From Clostridia bacterium (GTDB lineage Bacteria; Bacillota; Clostridia; UMGS1810): a stretch of DNA of 5,066 nt. The notes beneath the pieces were generated by a model that was not told the DNA's origin, made no database searches, and saw only the letters and a list, made by a program, of their open reading frames with translations. Shown here piece after piece: positions 1 through 5,066 of the stretch (the stretch's first letter is position 1; the number at the start of each line of letters is the position of its first letter). Location of the stretch: positions 1 to 5,066 of the forward strand of contig JAEDEG010000157.1 in NCBI GenBank assembly GCA_016293435.1. Direction: 5' to 3'. Position numbers and translations under genes: made by a program.

Positions 1-61
1 CAACGAAGAAGAACGGCTATTTTACTTGATTTAGGCGGGTTCGGATACCGATGCATCTGCT
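1..61 (-). other. Left-edge sequence downstream of pduL, possible start of a further gene
   Basis: After the pduL stop, one minus-strand frame is open from an ATG at 56-54 to the window edge (18 codons, beginning MHRYPNPPKSSK). The other two frames hit stops. There is no Shine-Dalgarno before this ATG and the peptide matches nothing I recognise, so it may be chance. No terminator hairpin is seen, which fits an operon that continues. Confidence 0.2.
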
Positions 62-709
62 TTATTTTTTTATGATGCGTACTCTTGCACCGTTACGCAG
101 TGCCGCAGAGTTGGCATCGTCTGTATCGATGTGCATTTCGACATTGAAATCGTCTCTTACTCTTACCTGCACATCATAAAATCTGGTAGGCTTTATGCCC
201 TCTATCTCAACATCTACATAATCGTTGTCGGATATGCCATGCTGCTTTGCATAGCTTGGAGTGAGATGTATGTGACGGTTGGCAATAATAACGCCTTCCT
301 TGAGATATACCGTACCCTTTGGGCCGACAATCACAATGCCGGCACTTCCCTTTATATCACCCGACGGTCTTACCGGAGGGCTTACCTTGAGGGTAAAGGT
401 ATCGGTGCGGGAAATTTCTACCTGAGTATTTTTTCTCACGGGGCCGAGCACTCTCACCTTTTCGATGGATTTGAGCGAAGGGCCGACCAAAGTGACAAAT
501 TCGTTGGAGGCATATTCTCTGCCCATGAGATATTTGCTTACGGTGAGCTCATAGCCGTCGCCAAACAAGGTGTTTAGGTCTTTTTGCGACAAATGAACAT
601 GACGCTGAGAAACGCCGACCTTGATTTCACCGTTGTATTCCTTTATTTCATTTTGCATTTCGGAAACAACTTCCTGAATTGCTTCACGAATTTTGCTTAT
701 TTCGTACAA
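62..709 (-). CDS. pduL: PduL-type phosphate acyltransferase (phosphotransacylase)
   Basis: PduL converts acyl-CoA and phosphate into acyl-phosphate and CoA, recycling CoA for the dehydrogenase in the shell. From the TTG start it has 215 residues, close to the usual length of about 210. Residues 1-22 form an amphipathic helix (YEISKIREAIQEVVSEMQ), typical of a PduL encapsulation peptide. Two similar beta-barrel halves follow, each with a metal-binding motif: VGVSQRHVHLS (31-41; H37, H39) and IIANRHIHLT (141-150; H146, H148). A further His is in EMHIDTDDAN (191-200; H193). The conserved PPVRPSGDIKGSAG is at 111-124. These His motifs match the dinuclear zinc site of the family. The longer frame begins ATGATG at 739, only 5 nt after the previous stop, but lacks a Shine-Dalgarno and puts ten extra residues before the helix; it remains possible through translational reinitiation. 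The family is certain; the start is probable. Confidence 0.93.
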   Translation of the reverse strand: MYEISKIREAIQEVVSEMQNEIKEYNGEIKVGVSQRHVHLSQKDLNTLFGDGYELTVSKYLMGREYASNEFVTLVGPSLKSIEKVRVLGPVRKNTQVEISRTDTFTLKVSPPVRPSGDIKGSAGIVIVGPKGTVYLKEGVIIANRHIHLTPSYAKQHGISDNDYVDVEIEGIKPTRFYDVQVRVRDDFNVEMHIDTDDANSAALRNGARVRIIKK

Positions 710-717
710 TTGAATTA

Positions 718-725
718 CCGCCTTT
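718..725 (-). promoter_or_regulatory. Ribosome binding site AAAGGCGG supporting a TTG start for pduL
   Basis: On the minus strand this reads AAAGGCGG, one mismatch from AAAGGAGG, with 8 nt before a TTG at 709-707. That is the same spacing and start codon as in the PduS-like gene. No comparable motif precedes the upstream ATG pair at 739-734. Confidence 0.6.
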
Positions 726-744
726 CGATTCAGCATCATAGCAA

Positions 745-1386
745 TTACATATCAATAAATTTGAGAAGCTCCTCGTGAGGATTTGCAATTACTTCACGGC
801 CGTATACCTTTCCGAGAGGCGAGGCAGCATTTTCGCCGGCTTCTACAGAAGCATCTACGGCAGATACACTACCTGCAACAACAACGGTAACAAGGCGGCC
901 TCCCAGTCTCTTTTCGTTGTGAACAAGGCGGACATCTGCCGCTTTGAGCATAGAATCAAGACCTTCGATTGCGGCAACAAGACCGTCAATTTCGAGTATG
1001 CCGAGAGCTTCGTCGCTTTGTGCCTTTTTTTGAGGAGTATCAATTCCCAAAAAGCTCTTGGGAAGCTTCTTGTTGTATTTATCTCTGTTGATGTCGAGAA
1101 GATATGCCATTTTCTCCACGGTTTCGGCAGGACGCGGTATAATATGATGTACTATGTATCTGTTTTTGGATTTGGCATAGTTTACCGCGGCTTCAACGGC
1201 TGCCTCGACTGCCGAAATGTCACCCTCCATTTTTACCACCATAATAAGCGGCACGGGAAACCCGGGAGCAAAGGGACGGTTACGATCGAAGGCAATGATT
1301 TTGACATCGGCGGCTTTTGCCGCGACATCTGCAACATAAAGCGCAGTGGTAAAGCTATATACCTCTATCATTCCAAGTGCTTTCAT
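745..1386 (-). CDS. Tandem-domain BMC shell protein (BMC-T) with extended first-domain pore loop
   Basis: This 213-residue shell protein has two BMC domains in canonical (not permuted) order. Domain 1 begins ALGMIEVYSFTTALYVADVA (3-22) and ends near PRPAETVEKM (84-93). A lysine-rich linker follows (about 94-126). Domain 2 begins ALGILEIDGLVAAIEGLD (127-144), has the canonical KRLGGRLVTVVVAGSVSAV (159-177), and ends ANPHEELLKF (201-210). It should form a pseudohexameric trimer. It is clearly not the PduT type: the pore-side segment of domain 1 (DRNRPFAPGFPVPL, 34-47) is about seven residues longer than in domain 2 and has no Cys. It also lacks the permuted topology of EutL and PduB. The ATG start is supported by AAAGAGGTG, with 7 nt after GAGG. 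It follows the dehydrogenase gene by 27 nt. The BMC-T fold is certain; its exact orthologue and transported metabolite are unknown. Confidence 0.9.
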   Translation of the reverse strand: MKALGMIEVYSFTTALYVADVAAKAADVKIIAFDRNRPFAPGFPVPLIMVVKMEGDISAVEAAVEAAVNYAKSKNRYIVHHIIPRPAETVEKMAYLLDINRDKYNKKLPKSFLGIDTPQKKAQSDEALGILEIDGLVAAIEGLDSMLKAADVRLVHNEKRLGGRLVTVVVAGSVSAVDASVEAGENAASPLGKVYGREVIANPHEELLKFIDM

Positions 1387-1413
1387 GTGGACACCTCTTT
1401 GGAGTATTTTGTA

Positions 1414-2811
1414 TTATACAATGTGAAGTCCGTCTGCCATTACGCATCTTCTCTGACGTGTAAAGGAGCGTGCCGAAGTGAGGCCTTCGCCTGTGGGACC
1501 CGCAATGGTAAAGGTTGTGTGACCTTCGCCGCCTACGCCTATGCCTGCATATGAGGGAGCGTTTTTAACAAAAATGGTTGTTTCAACCGCTCTTGCAAAG
1601 GCTGTGAGTCTGTCTACATTTTTGGAATGAATGTGAGCGGAGTGTCTGCATCCGTGCTCTGCTCTGACTGCCATGTCAATTGCTTCGTCGATATTGCTTA
1701 CTCTTACAATCGGCAGTATGGGCATCATCATTTCAACCTGAACAAAGGGATGCTTTTCACTGGTTTCACAAATTATAAGACGGGGGTCTGCATCTATGCC
1801 GAGCTCTTTGAGGAAAAGACCTGCATCCTTGCCAACCCATTTTTTGTTGATAGAATATTTGCCGTCTTTTTCGATTAAGGCAACCTTTACGAGCTTGTCG
1901 ATCATGTCGCCCTTGATGAGATATGCGCCGTTTTCGGTCATGGTGCGGATGAGCTCGTCTGCAATTGAGCTGAATGCAAAGCACTCTTTTTCTGCAATGC
2001 AGGGAAGATTGTTATCAAAGCTTGCACCGTTTACAATATCAACGGCAGCCTTTTTGACGTCGGCTGTGTCGTCTACAATAACAGGGGGATTGCCCGCACC
2101 TGCGCCAATCGCCTTTTTACCCGAAGAAAGAAGTGTGCGTACAACACCGGGGCCGCCGGTTGCAACAAGCATTTTAACATCGGGACATTCCATCATCATT
2201 TTGGAGGTATCCATTGTAGGCTTTTTGACCGAAACAACCAGGTTTTCGGGGCCGCCTGCTTCGAGGATGGCTCTGTTTACCAAATCTACAGCGTAATTTG
2301 CAACCTTGCACGCATTGGGGTGAGGGTTAAACACTACTGCGTTGCCGCCTGCTATCATACCCATTGAGTTACATATAACCGTTTCGCTGGGGTTGGTAGA
2401 AGGAGTGATGGAGCCGATGATACCAAAGGGAGCCATTTCTACCAAGGTGAGCCCCTGATCGCCCGTCATGGCTGTGGGGTGAAGATCCTCGGTGCCGGGG
2501 GTTTTTTCGGCAACAACCTGATGCTTGATAATTTTGTCGGCAACTCTGCCCATGCCGGTTTCTTCAACACCCATGCGAGCCATAACCTCAGCCTCATCAT
2601 TGGTGAGGCGGCGGATATTGGCAATCATCTTTTCTCTTTGGGCTATTGTATAATTTTTGTACTGCTTATATGCTTTTTTTACAGCTTCGAGTGCGTCTTC
2701 CATTTTGTCAAAAACACCGAGCTGATTGCCGGACGCGGCAGGCACTGCCGATGAGGGCATATTTTTGATTACGCTTTCTACCAACTGACTGATATACTTT
2801 TCATCTAACAT
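1414..2811 (-). CDS. CoA-acylating aldehyde dehydrogenase, PduP/EutE family
   Basis: The enzyme oxidises an aldehyde (acetaldehyde or propionaldehyde in characterised relatives) to acyl-CoA with NAD+ and CoA inside the microcompartment. From the chosen ATG it has 465 residues, matching PduP (464) and EutE (467). Residues 1-18 (MLDEKYISQLVESVIKNM) form an amphipathic helix typical of BMC encapsulation peptides. A small, Ala/Ser/Pro-containing linker follows (about 19-32), then the catalytic fold. Visible motifs are STNPSE (138-143), TGGPG (218-222), GAGAGNPP (236-243), the catalytic Cys271 in NNLPCIAEKE, and a C-terminal EGLTSARSFTRQRR (442-455). A start at 2823 would add four residues but abuts its Shine-Dalgarno. 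The gene lies between two BMC-T genes, with 27 nt before the next one. The family is certain. Motifs visible here do not decide between PduP, EutE or a glycyl-radical-type aldehyde dehydrogenase, so the aldehyde stays open. Confidence 0.93.
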   Translation of the reverse strand: MLDEKYISQLVESVIKNMPSSAVPAASGNQLGVFDKMEDALEAVKKAYKQYKNYTIAQREKMIANIRRLTNDEAEVMARMGVEETGMGRVADKIIKHQVVAEKTPGTEDLHPTAMTGDQGLTLVEMAPFGIIGSITPSTNPSETVICNSMGMIAGGNAVVFNPHPNACKVANYAVDLVNRAILEAGGPENLVVSVKKPTMDTSKMMMECPDVKMLVATGGPGVVRTLLSSGKKAIGAGAGNPPVIVDDTADVKKAAVDIVNGASFDNNLPCIAEKECFAFSSIADELIRTMTENGAYLIKGDMIDKLVKVALIEKDGKYSINKKWVGKDAGLFLKELGIDADPRLIICETSEKHPFVQVEMMMPILPIVRVSNIDEAIDMAVRAEHGCRHSAHIHSKNVDRLTAFARAVETTIFVKNAPSYAGIGVGGEGHTTFTIAGPTGEGLTSARSFTRQRRCVMADGLHIV

Positions 2812-2823
2812 TATTTTGACCAT

Positions 2824-2829
2824 TCCTTT
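2824..2829 (-). promoter_or_regulatory. Ribosome binding site AAAGGA of the aldehyde dehydrogenase gene
   Basis: AAAGGA on the minus strand directly abuts the ATG at 2823-2821, with zero spacing, so that codon is a poor start. The next in-frame ATG (2811-2809) is 12 nt downstream, which is long but workable. The site favours the second ATG. Confidence 0.55.
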
Positions 2830-2844
2830 CTAAAGGCGTAAAAC

Positions 2845-3393
2845 TTACAAAATGTTCTGCCAGGTTTCTTTGTCGGGATTTGCAATAACCGAGCTGTCAA
2901 GATACATCGAGGTATCCTTGAGCCTTTCTTTCACTGTATCTATAGAAGCCTGAACAGCCGAAACCTCACCTGTTATAAGCATGTAGGACTTGCCACACAT
3001 GCCCTTGGCTATGCGAAGCTCCACAAGCACAACATCGGCTGTTTTTGATGCGATATCTGCCGCAACAATGATGGATGCGGCACTGTAGGTCTCAAACACA
3101 CCGAGTGCCGAGGGATTTGTTACCTCGCATGAACCGTAGATTGCCGGGAATATCGAATCGTCGGGATTGCCCAAAACGAATGAATCCACCAGCTTTTCGG
3201 GGTAGGTTCGTTTTGCGTTTTCAACTGCGGCTGTCACCGCGCTGAGGTCGCCCTGAATAAGAGCGATATATTTGCCGGGGCAGACAACATGAGCTTCAAT
3301 AAGCTTTACATCAGCTGTCTTTACCATAGAGTCTGCTGCGGTTATACCTGTGGCAACAGTGAGATATTCTACCATAGCTAAAGCCTTGCTCAT
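2845..3393 (-). CDS. pduT: Tandem-domain BMC shell protein, PduT-like (BMC-T, probable 4Fe-4S pore)
   Basis: This 182-residue protein carries two BMC domains (about 4-88 and 96-180) and would form a pseudohexameric trimer tile in the shell. Length and motifs match PduT (about 184 residues). Cys38 sits in the VCPGKY motif of the first domain. This is the position where PduT trimers bind one 4Fe-4S cluster at the central pore, one Cys per subunit. Domain 2 opens with ALGVFETYSAASIIVAADIA (96-115), has the loop AKGMCGKSY (129-137), and ends in ANPDKETW (171-178), like the PduT C-terminus. The ATG overlaps the pduS stop by 4 nt. PduT and PduS are known to interact, which suggests that this tile passes electrons between the lumen and the cytosol. 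The fold is certain, the PduT subtype very likely, and cluster binding is inferred from Cys38. Confidence 0.92.
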   Translation of the reverse strand: MSKALAMVEYLTVATGITAADSMVKTADVKLIEAHVVCPGKYIALIQGDLSAVTAAVENAKRTYPEKLVDSFVLGNPDDSIFPAIYGSCEVTNPSALGVFETYSAASIIVAADIASKTADVVLVELRIAKGMCGKSYMLITGEVSAVQASIDTVKERLKDTSMYLDSSVIANPDKETWQNIL

Positions 3394-4730
3394 TTATTGC
3401 CGGACCTCCTTTTTATTATTACATACATATCGGTTACGGAAACAACATTGCCGTCTGTCGAGGAGTGAACATCACTGCCGAGCTTGCCGGCGGTAGTGCC
3501 CACAAGCTGCCCTTTTGTGACCTTATCGCCCTCTTTGACAACAGCAGCCGCCGGGGGACCGATATGCTGATTAAGCATAATTTTTACTTCGTTGACCTTT
3601 ACGTCCTTTTCGTCGAGGGTTGCCGGTACATAGTAGCCGGTCACACCCAAACGCGAACGCAGGCGGGTCATCTGAACCTGTTTATATTCTCTGTCAGGCG
3701 CTACGCCTGTAAATTTCGGATTTTCGATGGGCGGAACCTTGTTTTTGCGAAGCTCCTCCCTTGCCTTGGCTATGAGTGAGCGGGGCGACAAATCCTGAGG
3801 ACATGAAAACATCTCACACAGTCCGCACTGAGAGCAATAGTTTGCATTCAGCACAGCCTCAGTATCGCTGCTCATTCCCTTGGTGACCGCCCTCATAAAA
3901 AGATGCGGCTCTATGGGATAGCCAAGCTGATGTCTTGAGCATAGGTCGGTACACGAACGGCACTGACAGCAAATGCTCATAGCCTTTTGAATATCAATAT
4001 TTGAATTTGAAAGTCTTTTTTGAATTATGGAGCTGTTTTTGGGAAGTACCAAAACAGCGTTTAGCTTTTTGGTGACGGGATCGTTTGGCTGTACAATATT
4101 GCCCGTCATAAGACCGCCGCCCAAATACATACAATCGTTCGATTTTTCACCGCCGGTGAGAGCTACCGCTTCTTTTACGGTAATGCCCACAGGAACCTTG
4201 AATGTGCCGGGGTTTTTGATTTCACCGGTGATGGTGATATACTTTTCGGTAACGTTTTTGTCCTCTTTTACCGCATAATATGTATTGAGCATGGTTTCTA
4301 CGTTATACACGATTACGCCCTCGGTTATGGGAAGCTTGCCGGGCTTTACCACCTTGCCGGTGGTTTCGTATATAAGAATGATTTCATCTCCCACCGGATA
4401 AACCTTGGGGAGCAGTGATATCCGATAGCCGGGAAACGACGGAAGATAGTAGTTAACCCTGTCTATCGCCTCTTTGTATGAGGGCTTGAGTGCAATAATA
4501 ACTTGATTTGCACCCACGGCTTCTTTAACATAGCCCAAAGCCGTCATAATTTCGTGTGTGTAGGTGGCAAGGAGCTGTCTGTGAAGCTTAAACAGCGGCT
4601 CACATTCCGCACAGTTGAGTATGATGGTGTCTGCCTTTGCATTAAGCTTAGAGCCTGCCGGAAAGCCTGCACCGCCCGCGCCTATGATGCCATGTGTTTT
4701 CATTATATCTGCCAGTTGTTCAAGCGTCAA
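3390..4730 (-). CDS. pduS: PduS-type flavin/Fe-S oxidoreductase (cobalamin reductase family, RnfC-like)
   Basis: This 446-residue protein matches the PduS family (about 450 residues), BMC-associated flavoproteins with two 4Fe-4S clusters that reduce cobalamin with NADH in the propanediol system. The N-terminal nucleotide/flavin domain carries GAGGAGFPAGSKL (17-29) and NCAECEPL (39-46), as in RnfC and the 51-kDa complex I subunit. An SLBB-like stretch follows at about 164-193. Cluster motif 1 is Cx2Cx2Cx3C (C254, C257, C260, C264) and motif 2 is Cx2Cx2Cx4CP (C299, C302, C305, C310). A barrel-sandwich (RnfC_N-like) domain ends the protein, with HIGPPAAAVVKEGD (389-402) and LGSDVHSSTDG (417-427). 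There is no transmembrane segment or encapsulation helix. Translation starts at TTG, supported by AAGGAG 8 nt upstream. The stop overlaps the next start as ATGA. Family assignment is firm. Whether it serves B12 or only NAD+ recycling is unknown, since no B12-dependent enzyme is visible here. Confidence 0.9.
   Translation of the reverse strand: MTLEQLADIMKTHGIIGAGGAGFPAGSKLNAKADTIILNCAECEPLFKLHRQLLATYTHEIMTALGYVKEAVGANQVIIALKPSYKEAIDRVNYYLPSFPGYRISLLPKVYPVGDEIILIYETTGKVVKPGKLPITEGVIVYNVETMLNTYYAVKEDKNVTEKYITITGEIKNPGTFKVPVGITVKEAVALTGGEKSNDCMYLGGGLMTGNIVQPNDPVTKKLNAVLVLPKNSSIIQKRLSNSNIDIQKAMSICCQCRSCTDLCSRHQLGYPIEPHLFMRAVTKGMSSDTEAVLNANYCSQCGLCEMFSCPQDLSPRSLIAKAREELRKNKVPPIENPKFTGVAPDREYKQVQMTRLRSRLGVTGYYVPATLDEKDVKVNEVKIMLNQHIGPPAAAVVKEGDKVTKGQLVGTTAGKLGSDVHSSTDGNVVSVTDMYVIIKRRSGNK
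3405..3410 (-). promoter_or_regulatory. Shine-Dalgarno AGGAGG of the PduT-like gene, inside the pduS coding end
   Basis: The two AGG AGG arginine codons near the PduS C-terminus (R441-R442) form a perfect AGGAGG on the minus strand. It lies 11 nt before the ATG at 3393-3391 of the next gene. That ATG overlaps the pduS stop codon as ATGA, so the site supports translational coupling. Confidence 0.75.
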
Positions 4731-4734
4731 ATTA

Positions 4735-4748
4735 CTCTCTCCTTCCTT
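4735..4748 (-). promoter_or_regulatory. Ribosome binding site fixing the TTG start of the PduS-like gene
   Basis: On the minus strand this reads AAGGAAGGAGAGAG, with the core AAGGAG at 4744-4739. It lies 8 nt before a TTG codon at 4730-4728. The next in-frame ATG is residue 10, about 35 nt from this site and therefore too far. The motif thus supports initiation at TTG. Confidence 0.8.
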
Positions 4749-4768
4749 GAGTGTGCACCAAGAATATA

Positions 4769-5020
4769 CTACAGCTCGTCTACAATGCCGACAATTGCCG
4801 CATCAATGGGCGAATTTTCCTGACCGCAGCCGATTCTTGCGGCACTGCCTGTAGCAACAAGCACCGTTTCGCCGATGCCTGCACCAACGTTGTCTATAGC
4901 CACGATGTTGTGTTTGATTCCCATTTCGTCGATGGGCTTTACAATCATAAACTTGTTACCTATGAGGTTTTCGTTTTTGCGTGTGGATACCACACTTCCG
5001 GTAACCTTACCGATGATCAT
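4769..5020 (-). CDS. BMC pentameric vertex protein, EutN/CcmL family (BMC-P)
   Basis: This 83-residue protein belongs to the EutN/CcmL family, whose members form pentamers that cap the vertices of the icosahedral microcompartment shell. The family signature is clear: an N-terminal strand IIGKVTGSVVSTRKN (2-16), the core AIDNVGAGIGETVLVATGSA (about 42-61), and the C-terminal SPIDAAIVGIVDEL (70-83). Length is typical (about 80-100 residues). The ATG start is supported by AAAGGAG at 5036-5030, 9 nt upstream. It is the first complete gene of the window and is followed after 38 nt by the PduS-like gene. No extra domain or signal peptide is present. The family assignment is near certain. A pdu, eut or other locus-specific name cannot be chosen from the sequence alone, because vertex proteins of different BMC types are similar. 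Confidence 0.95.
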   Translation of the reverse strand: MIIGKVTGSVVSTRKNENLIGNKFMIVKPIDEMGIKHNIVAIDNVGAGIGETVLVATGSAARIGCGQENSPIDAAIVGIVDEL

Positions 5021-5066
5021 TGAAAAGCTCTCCTTTCAAGTGATGTTAACCCGGCTGCCGGATTTT
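5021..5066 (-). other. Right-edge sequence: vertex gene leader and probable 3' end of an upstream gene
   Basis: These 46 nt hold the AAAGGAG site (5036-5030) of the vertex-protein gene. Upstream, each minus-strand frame ends in a stop: TAA at 5048-5046, TGA at 5038-5036, and TGA at 5019-5017 overlapping the ATG. A stop right beside the Shine-Dalgarno (reading ...SGSRVNIT) would suit a preceding operon gene, but the frame cannot be chosen from so few codons. No promoter is recognisable. Confidence 0.3.

Noticed and set aside
1..61. Transcription terminator or hairpin after pduL
   Set aside because: The A-rich run at the pduL end and the short palindrome GATGCATC do not form a GC-rich stem followed by a T-run in the direction of transcription.
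251..311. Possible loss of a cysteine or altered spacing in the second PduS cluster motif (Cx2Cx2Cx4C; residues 299-310 of the protein, coordinates here are residue numbers)
   Set aside because: All four cysteines are present and the Cx4CP form followed by LSPR is, as far as I recall, normal for PduS proteins, so it is not an anomaly.
131..577. Plus-strand open frame of 148 codons
   Set aside because: It is antisense to pduL, whose His motifs and conserved residues are intact; the plus-strand product resembles no family.
775..1554. Long plus-strand open frame (259 codons)
   Set aside because: It lies antisense to the second BMC-T gene and the end of the dehydrogenase gene. Its translation is Cys/Tyr-rich with no recognisable domain, and the minus-strand genes there have clear family motifs.
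1796..2296. Plus-strand open frame of 166 codons within the dehydrogenase gene
   Set aside because: It is a shadow of the conserved dehydrogenase coding sequence, without its own ribosome binding site or domain.
4731..4768. Internal promoter between the vertex gene and the PduS-like gene
   Set aside because: The gap is only 38 nt and is largely taken up by the ribosome binding site; no convincing -35/-10 pair fits.

Overview
The window is one gene-dense segment of a bacterial microcompartment (BMC) operon. All supported genes lie on the minus strand, so the operon reads from position 5066 towards 1. In transcription order the genes are: a pentameric vertex protein (EutN/CcmL family), a PduS-type flavin/iron-sulfur oxidoreductase, a PduT-type tandem-domain shell protein, a CoA-acylating aldehyde dehydrogenase (PduP/EutE family), a second and distinct tandem-domain shell protein, and a PduL-type phosphotransacylase. 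Gaps are about 35 nt or less and one junction overlaps by 4 nt (ATGA). No terminator, promoter, RNA gene, repeat or mobile element is visible. The operon seems to run off both ends of the window.

The genes form the shared core of an aldehyde-consuming (catabolic) microcompartment. The dehydrogenase turns a toxic aldehyde plus CoA and NAD+ into acyl-CoA and NADH. PduL moves the acyl group to phosphate and frees CoA inside the shell. The PduS-like protein, probably coupled to the Fe-S site of the PduT-like shell trimer, offers an electron route across the shell. The vertex protein and the two BMC-T proteins are shell parts. No BMC-H hexamer, signature enzyme (diol dehydratase, ethanolamine lyase or glycyl radical enzyme), alcohol dehydrogenase or acyl kinase lies in the window, so the aldehyde and the exact BMC type cannot be fixed from it.

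The host is probably an anaerobic member of the Bacillota (Clostridia-like). This is inferred from the strong AGGAGG-type ribosome binding sites, use of TTG starts, moderate base composition and the BMC gene set; no taxonomic marker is present. Start sites needed care. The PduS-like gene starts at TTG. The PduL gene probably also starts at TTG, 30 nt inside the longest reading frame. The dehydrogenase probably starts at the second in-frame ATG. I found no clearly undescribed system. The most distinctive features are the asymmetric second BMC-T protein and the tight PduS/PduT translational coupling.
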